From Brachionus koreanus (Eukaryota; Rotifera; Eurotatoria; Ploima; Brachionidae), in NCBI GenBank assembly GCA_016987375.1, contig PJRA01000297.1:231762-257748 (forward strand): a stretch of DNA of 25,987 nt. Reading direction: 5' to 3'. The translations under genes and the position numbers were made by a program. Below, piece by piece: positions 20,689-25,987 of this stretch. The notes beneath the pieces were generated by a model, which was not told the DNA's origin, did not search any database, and worked only from the letters and a program-made list of their open reading frames with translations. The first letter of the stretch is position 1; every line of letters begins with the position of its first letter.

Positions 20689-20829
20689 TCATTTTTTGAT
20701 TATTATTTGAAATACACCAAGCTTTAGAACTAAATGCACCGGATAAAATTCTATTAGTTTTGAACGAATTTCGCTAGCCTTATACCCTTTTAGACTCAAC
20801 TTCTTTATATATTCACCTATTTTCTGCAT
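20689..20829 (-). pseudogene. Short helix-turn-helix, transposase-like relic
   Basis: A 46-codon minus-strand frame starting with ATG at 20829. It contains EYIKKLSLKGYKASEI followed by RSKLIEFYPV, and ends KLGVFQIIIKK. The layout (helix, basic turn, KASEI helix, then a V..IIKK recognition-like helix) resembles the N-terminal DNA-binding domain of Tc1/mariner-type transposases. The remainder of a transposase (DDE domain) is not visible downstream, where only short open patches occur. Identification is by pattern only and could be wrong. Confidence 0.3.
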
Positions 20830-20926
20830 TGTTTGACTGTTAACCCATTTTTATCAAAATTATTTTATAAAATAGATTTAAAAAATTAATATTTAATAAA
20901 AATCAAAAAATTTCGTCAGTAAAAGA

Positions 20927-21617
20927 ATGTATTTTGGTTCGAGTTTTTATAGAGCAGGCAAATTTATTAAATTAACCGAAAGTTACTCAAAAGAAACCAT
21001 GAATGAACCTTCTTGCATTTTAATGCATGAAACCGACAATTTAAATGCGAAATTAGTTAGTTGACATGCTGCTGAATCAAGTACAAGTTCTCCAAGGACA
21101 TCTGAAGCATTTGATGAGAATCCTCGAGAGACTGATGTACCAACTTCAGATCAAATGGTTCAACGCTCAACTTCAGTAAATGCCACATCCGAAGCTCAGG
21201 TCACATTAAGAAAAAGTAAACTCCCTCTGTCACAATCTTTTCAGATGCTGTCAATACTACACGATGGTTGTGATTGGAGGAAGTTAAATCATAAAAAGAA
21301 GCAAAATTATATTTTGAAAAGAATTGACAACCAAAATTTTAAACAAAATAAAAAAGTATTTCGTTTTTTCTTTGTTAAATTTAATATATTTTCTAAAAAT
21401 AATTTTTTTTTATAGATACAAGACAAAGTAGAAAAACGATAAGGAATTAAGTGAAAAAGGAACCTCAGATAAGCAAATATAATTTAACCTAAGTCGAAAT
21501 TAGGATTGATAACTCAGGCGAAAGTGATGTTGAAATAAAACAAGATGACACTAACAGTTTAAACAAGAGTAAAAAATTTAACAAATTTGTAAAATACAAT
21601 AATAACCTTTTTTAATT
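20927..21617 (+). pseudogene. Broken coding-like frame of unknown origin
   Basis: From an ATG at 20927 one frame runs 163 codons to a stop near 21415, with a single in-frame TGA at 21062-21064. Its composition is protein-like: FIKLTESYSKETMNEPSC before the stop, then a Ser/Thr-rich part (SSTSSPRTSEAFDENPRET) and QSFQMLSILHDGCDWRKLNH. The sequence at the end (GTATTT near 21357, T-rich, TTATAG at 21409-21414) could be a short intron, but the frame after it stops within ten codons. A further open patch (DNSGESDVEIKQDDTNSL, about 21500-21617) lies beyond. I recognise no domain. It is probably a decayed gene or transposon ORF; it starts 97 bases from the divergent helix-turn-helix relic. Confidence 0.35.
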
Positions 21618-23325
21618 AGTATGAAGAGTATAGACAGTATTTTTAAAAATTATTATTCGATTAAATAAAAAGAGAGATTCTCGAAGTTTCCAATAATTTG
21701 GGACAAGATAAATTAAAAAAACTTTATGCTAGTTCAATTCAAAAAATTAAAAGTTTGATTTATAACATAATAAAATTAATTCTAATTCCTTGTTATAACC
21801 ATTTTTGAAAAAGAATGTATGGTAAAAAAAATAACCGACTGAAGAAGATGTGGGAGTAAAGCGTGAATGCACGAAAAAACTAAATAAAAAAATTTCTTGA
21901 TGGATCGAATGGATCAGTTGGTCGGTTATTGGGTATTTGATATAAAATTCAAATTCAGACAATCAGAGCCTACCTAATTATATATTCTTATAAAACATCT
22001 TCATACTGATCAAATTTAAGTTTTGATTTTTTGTTTAAATATTCAAAGCTTTTTCCAAATAAACTCTTTCTCTAAAAGTATCCTTATCTTTATATTGATT
22101 GCTTCTTTAACAGCAGACCCGTTCGGGTGTTGCATTCTCATATATATATTTTTTTTTTGGTTTTTATATATTAAAATAAAAAACGACTTAGAGAGAGGTT
22201 TTTGTTGGTAAAATTATTAATTTTTTTGGAATAAGTAAAATTAGTGCTAGATTAAGGGTTTAGGGTTAGAGTAAATTGATTGACAATTAATTTCCAATTT
22301 CTTTTCTATCAAAATTTGTGTAAATTTATGAAATTTTTTGTTTTTTAAAACACTGAATATTGATTTTTGCATCTTTGTAAAGTCATTTTATATTTTATAT
22401 GAATAAACATAAATGGATGTTCTTCAACATGATATTATACTTTTAACTTTTTATTTAACTTTTTGTTTATTAAATTCTAAGAAAATTTATAAAACAAATT
22501 TAGAAAATTTGGTACTGTTATGTCATTATCTCTTATTCTTTTTTAATTTATAAGCTTAAGAATAAAATATTATCAAAAGGACAGAAGTAATTAATTTGTA
22601 ATTTATTAAAATAAAAGACTTTTTATTTTTGAAAACCTTGTAATCAAAATTTTAAATTTGACTGTGATCAGAGCTTGATCACATGTTAAAAAAAAATGAC
22701 TTTGATCCATAAATTTGATGTACATAAATTTAAATCAAAAATTTTTTTCATTAAATTTAAAAAGCCTTTAGAGAAATTTTTCTTTTGTTGGCTAAATTAT
22801 TCTAATTTTTAATTAGGATAAAAAAAATTAGATGCAAATTTATTTTTTTTTAGTTATCTAATTGAGATTCAAAGTGACAATTTGAATTTAAAGCATATTT
22901 AATTCTAATTAATAAACAAACCTTGATATAAATGCTATAATTTTTCTTAAATTAATTTAGAAAAATAAAAAAAATTAATCGTAAATTAATTTACTTAAAA
23001 TAAAAAAGAGTAAATTTGTGAAGGCAATTTCTTAAAACGAAATTCTAATCTTGTTATTTAATTAAACATTCCTAAATCTTTTGTTCTTCCTTCTACTGAA
23101 ATATCACCGAGTCTAGATACTCGAATTAAATGTCTCTAATTTTAATTCGTTTGGTTTTTTTTTTATTGTTGTTGTTTTTGTTGTTGTAAAAATCTAACAC
23201 AAAAACAAAGATTAATTTTATTAAATTTATTAAAATTAAATCTGTTTGTCAAATATTTAAATAAATTTATTATCTAAATCTAAAATTTCTTTTATTTTAT
23301 TTGCGATTTTTTTTAAAACTGAAAA
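21618..23325. other. Gene-free AT-rich stretch upstream of the LRR gene
   Basis: No gene supported; the frames at 21747-21962 (minus) and 22023-22211 (plus) lack any motif. It includes a short perfect hairpin ACCCGTTCGGGT (22117-22128), a telomere-like patch (22254-22277) and a TTG-rich run (about 23163-23186). The 5' UTR and promoter of the LRR gene should lie at the right end. Confidence 0.5.
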
Positions 23326-24918
23326 ATGAAAACTCTCCTGATCTTCTTGCTGGCCAATTTGGTCCGATCTCAATCAACTGGTCCCGAATGCCTAATTCCA
23401 TACTGCTATTGTATAAGTCCAGAATCACTACATTGTGCAAATTTTACCCGCTTTAATCAGCTTGATTTTAGCCGCACAAACGGCCGTATTTTCCAAAAAG
23501 TCGAACTAATTCCTCTCGTTTTCCTGGACCTAAACGAAAACCTCAATCTAAACGGCCTTCGCCTTAACGGAAAACTCTCATTCTCAAATATTCGCGCCAT
23601 AAATCCATTCCACAATCCATTCCGAGTAGTCTCACATGACAGATTTGACTTGGCCTTTTACAATTCCAATTTCAGATTTATTAATTCAATTCAGCCAAGT
23701 CTTAGTGAAAATTTGATCCTTTCAAATTGTTCAATAAACACCAACAGCCAAAGCTTGAACTTTATATTCTCAGACTTGAACATTGTTGAGTTTATTCTAT
23801 GCAATGTCTATTTTGACAAGCCAGTTTGTCCAGCATTGTTTCGCAATTCTGTTATTCGCAATATGATCATCACTGATCCTATCGGAGCTTTTGGCTTTGC
23901 TAAAATCAATCAAAATCCTGTTGTGATTGACCCATTGCTTTTTCTCAATTCTTACATCACACAAATTGAGTTTGCCTATTCGCCAGAGAACTTGTCGCCT
24001 CAGTACATAGACACAGAGCATATTCTTCAGCCAGAACTATTTTTGTACCTGCAAAGAATTAATGTTGTGTCAGCTAGGAGACTGGCATATATTCAAGAGG
24101 ATACATTTAAAAATTTACCATCACTGAAAAAACTGGAGCTTAACAAAGTACCATTGAAAAATTTGTTGACTTATAACAGACGTTGGCTGAAAAACATGAA
24201 CTTTAGAGAGCGATTCTATGACTTGGACTACATACGCTTGAATTCCTCAATGGCTAATAAAGTATTTCAGTTTATTGTCTGGGCTAATGAAGAATGGAAT
24301 TTTGTAGAAGAAAAAGACATTTGTTTGTTCAAAAATTTTCCTCATAACAAATTGGTGTTTCCATTTTTGCTATTCACTAAACCGGACTTGCCGTGTACAT
24401 GCACTATTTATTGGTTGTACAAATATTTTACAAAATATCAAGATATTTACAATTTAAATCAAAATATAGCACCATATCACTGCTTTAGAGAGTCTAATTG
24501 GGATAATTGTAAATTTAATGATTTGTTTGAAAAATATTGTCCCGATGGCGAAGACCCAGAGGAATTTTTTACCACACTGAGACCTGGCACTGGCACCATA
24601 ACGGGTCCAATCTTCACCCAGACATACACCACTCCAGAAAACACTTTCTTTTCTACTTATCATCAAACCACAAGCTTTATGCCCAATATTCAACAGGATT
24701 TAGACGCGTGTCGGTACAGCAAACCAGCTTTAATAATAGCCATCATTTTATGTGTAGTAGCTGCAGTAATTGTTGTGGTTTTGGCTATTTTCTACTATCA
24801 AGTCTGCAAACAATTAAGGAGTAAAAGAATTTTGAATCGTGTAGAAATGATTCATCAGCCAAAGCGTAATAGTGAACAAATTGATCAAAGTTCAAGTGAT
24901 CCTGAAATAAAAATTTGA
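23326..24918 (+). CDS. Type I membrane protein with degenerate leucine-rich repeats
   Basis: A 530-residue single-exon protein, probably a cell-surface receptor or adhesion molecule. Residues 1-15 form a signal peptide (KTLLIFLLANLV core). An LRRNT-like cysteine cap follows: C22, C27, C29, C37 (CX4CXCX7C). The middle, about 60-340, has irregular repeats; the clearest canonical one is IQEDTFKNLPSLKKLELNKV at 256-275, and others are only hinted at by LxxLxL-like spacing and Asn-rich turns. A C-terminal cap has C357, C359, C386, C395 and C405, as in LRRCT domains. A Thr/Pro-rich stalk (about 415-455) leads to a transmembrane helix at 468-490 (ALIIAIILCVVAAVIVVVLA) and a basic cytoplasmic tail of about 40 residues. 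Several Asn-X-Ser/Thr sites lie outside. The start ATG is the first in frame, in an A-rich context. Ligand and pathway are unknown. Confidence 0.8.
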   Translation: MKTLLIFLLANLVRSQSTGPECLIPYCYCISPESLHCANFTRFNQLDFSRTNGRIFQKVELIPLVFLDLNENLNLNGLRLNGKLSFSNIRAINPFHNPFRVVSHDRFDLAFYNSNFRFINSIQPSLSENLILSNCSINTNSQSLNFIFSDLNIVEFILCNVYFDKPVCPALFRNSVIRNMIITDPIGAFGFAKINQNPVVIDPLLFLNSYITQIEFAYSPENLSPQYIDTEHILQPELFLYLQRINVVSARRLAYIQEDTFKNLPSLKKLELNKVPLKNLLTYNRRWLKNMNFRERFYDLDYIRLNSSMANKVFQFIVWANEEWNFVEEKDICLFKNFPHNKLVFPFLLFTKPDLPCTCTIYWLYKYFTKYQDIYNLNQNIAPYHCFRESNWDNCKFNDLFEKYCPDGEDPEEFFTTLRPGTGTITGPIFTQTYTTPENTFFSTYHQTTSFMPNIQQDLDACRYSKPALIIAIILCVVAAVIVVVLAIFYYQVCKQLRSKRILNRVEMIHQPKRNSEQIDQSSSDPEIKI

Positions 24919-24963
24919 AAAAAAAAAATTATTTTTTATAAATATTTTTTGTTTTGCTCATTT

Positions 24964-24969
24964 AATAAA
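24964..24969 (+). terminator. Candidate poly(A) signal for the LRR gene
   Basis: AATAAA about 45 bases after the LRR stop codon, on the gene strand. Distance and orientation fit; the motif is common by chance in this DNA. Confidence 0.45.
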
Positions 24970-25332
24970 ATAATTAGTTTTGGTGACCATTTAATTTAGC
25001 TGAATTAATATTTTTAAATCTAAATGAACGCCTCGGGATCTATTTGAAAAATTAAAGAATAAAAAAAAAGGCCTTAGAAAAAGATAAAAAAAGCGAAATT
25101 TATTTAACATAAAAAAGACTTAAACAAAATATAAAGAAAATGTTGTATAACGGCTGATTTACATAGAATAAAAATTTAAATTCGAAAAAGCAAATTGAAA
25201 TATCTTGAACGCTAAAATTTAATTCTTTATTGCCAAAATATTAATAATCAATTTCGAATATTTTCCCTGTTCAACTTTTAATTGTCAATACCAATTTTAT
25301 GCAATTTTCTTTGATCCAGACTTGTGCAAAAG

Positions 25333-25386
25333 TAAAAAAAAAGTCATTTTAAAGTCTTTTCAAAGTCAAGAAAGTGACTTGACTTG
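25333..25386 (+). repeat. AAGTC-rich direct repeat, copy 1
   Basis: Contains AAAGTC/GACTT units and the block TTTTAAAGTCTTTTCAAAGT, shared with 25566-25613 with few changes. The motif occurs in both orientations, so short hairpins can form. Confidence 0.6.
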
Positions 25387-25565
25387 AAAATTTTGGTAAT
25401 TGACTTGATATTTTTTTTTTCAAAAAAAAGTCAGCATTAATTACATTTTTATTTAATTTGAAATTTTAATTTAAAAATTAAATGTCAAAATTAATAAGAT
25501 TAAATTATTCAATAAAATTAAAAAAATTTTTTTCTCTTTTTAAAGTTTTATCTTGTAGAAAACTC

Positions 25566-25645
25566 AAAAAAAAGTTGTTTTAAAGTCTTTTAAAAGTCAA
25601 ATGACTTGACTTGACTTTGACTTTATGACTTTTGAACAACTCTGC
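25566..25645 (+). repeat. AAGTC-rich direct repeat, copy 2
   Basis: Shares TTTTAAAGTCTTTT and the following AAAGTCAA with copy 1, then continues ATGACTTGACTTGACTTTG and GACTTTTGAACAACTCTG. AAGTCAAATGACTT is nearly palindromic. This looks like part of a dispersed family rather than a simple microsatellite. Confidence 0.6.
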
Positions 25646-25855
25646 TTTGATATAATCACCAAAAAACAATTACATCATCAAAAACCATCTTGACAATAAT
25701 TTTCATAAATTGGGTGCACTAAGACCAATTTAAGTCATGAGAGGAGGTGATACTGTTAAGAGCCAAGTCTTTTCTAGTCCTTATTGTTTATTCATGTAAA
25801 CTTATCTGCAGATTAAGCCACATACATTTTTTACTCACTATATAATCCATTAGTA

Positions 25856-25928
25856 GCCCATATAGCCGAGCGGTTTGTGGTTTAGTCATTCAAGCAGAGG
25901 ATCGAGGGTTCAAAACCCGCTGAGGGTG
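25856..25928 (+). repeat. tRNA(Leu)-like element, probably a SINE head running off the edge
   Basis: An A box TAGCCGAGCGG (25863-25873) and B box-like GGTTCAAAACC (25907-25917) lie at tRNA spacing. GCCCATA (25856-25862) pairs with TGAGGGT (25921-25927) apart from one mismatch, giving a near-complete acceptor stem, and the T arm pairs with one mismatch. The A box and a TTCAAG where an anticodon loop of tRNA-Leu(CAA) would be suggest a leucine tRNA origin. The anticodon stem does not pair and the long variable arm is missing, so a working tRNA is unlikely. The sequence after it (to 25987) may be the SINE body and includes GGGGCGCATGTTTAAACCCC, able to form a hairpin. Confidence 0.55.
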
Positions 25929-25987
25929 GAAAAATCTTCAAAATATCTCCGCAATACGGGGCGCATGTTTAAACCCCTTTCATCAAA

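Overview
The window reads as AT-rich genomic DNA from a small-genome invertebrate. It is eukaryotic and metazoan because it carries an EMX/empty spiracles-class homeobox gene, a Jockey-type non-LTR retrotransposon, several older LINE relics and tRNA-derived SINE-like elements. The strong AT bias, the intron-free coding regions and the style of the LINE relics remind me of a monogonont rotifer such as Brachionus. That is an inference from general familiarity, not something the sequence proves.

Layout. (1) 1-2549: a long hairpin (foldback/MITE-like) element at the left edge, then AT-rich DNA. (2) 2550-9058: a nested transposon block. An old, frame-broken reverse transcriptase relic on the minus strand was hit by an apparently intact 4.4-kb LINE on the plus strand (ORF1 with three CCHC knuckles; ORF2 with APE endonuclease and RT). 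A 585-bp direct repeat, 583/585 identical, flanks the LINE exactly and looks like a very long target-site duplication. A second RT relic lies beyond it. (3) 9059-12743: non-coding DNA with two remnants of a third LINE family. (4) 12744-13451: the EMX homeobox gene on the minus strand, a GC-rich island with several kb of gene-free DNA on both sides. (5) 13452-18608: gene-poor AT-rich DNA with two related tRNA-derived SINE-like elements. (6) 18609-19400: a single-exon Ulp1/C48-like cysteine protease on the minus strand. (7) 19401-23325: AT-rich DNA with a short helix-turn-helix transposase-like relic and a broken open frame of unknown origin. (8) 23326-24918: a single-exon type I membrane protein with degenerate leucine-rich repeats. 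(9) 24919-25987: short AAGTC-rich direct repeats and a tRNA(Leu)-like element running off the right edge.

The three host genes (EMX, protease, LRR protein) have no obvious shared pathway; this looks like ordinary neighbourhood, not an operon or system. The most unusual structure is the LINE with its 585-bp flanking duplication. The two differences between the repeats each look like a stop-creating change in the old RT frame, one per copy, which fits independent decay after the duplication.
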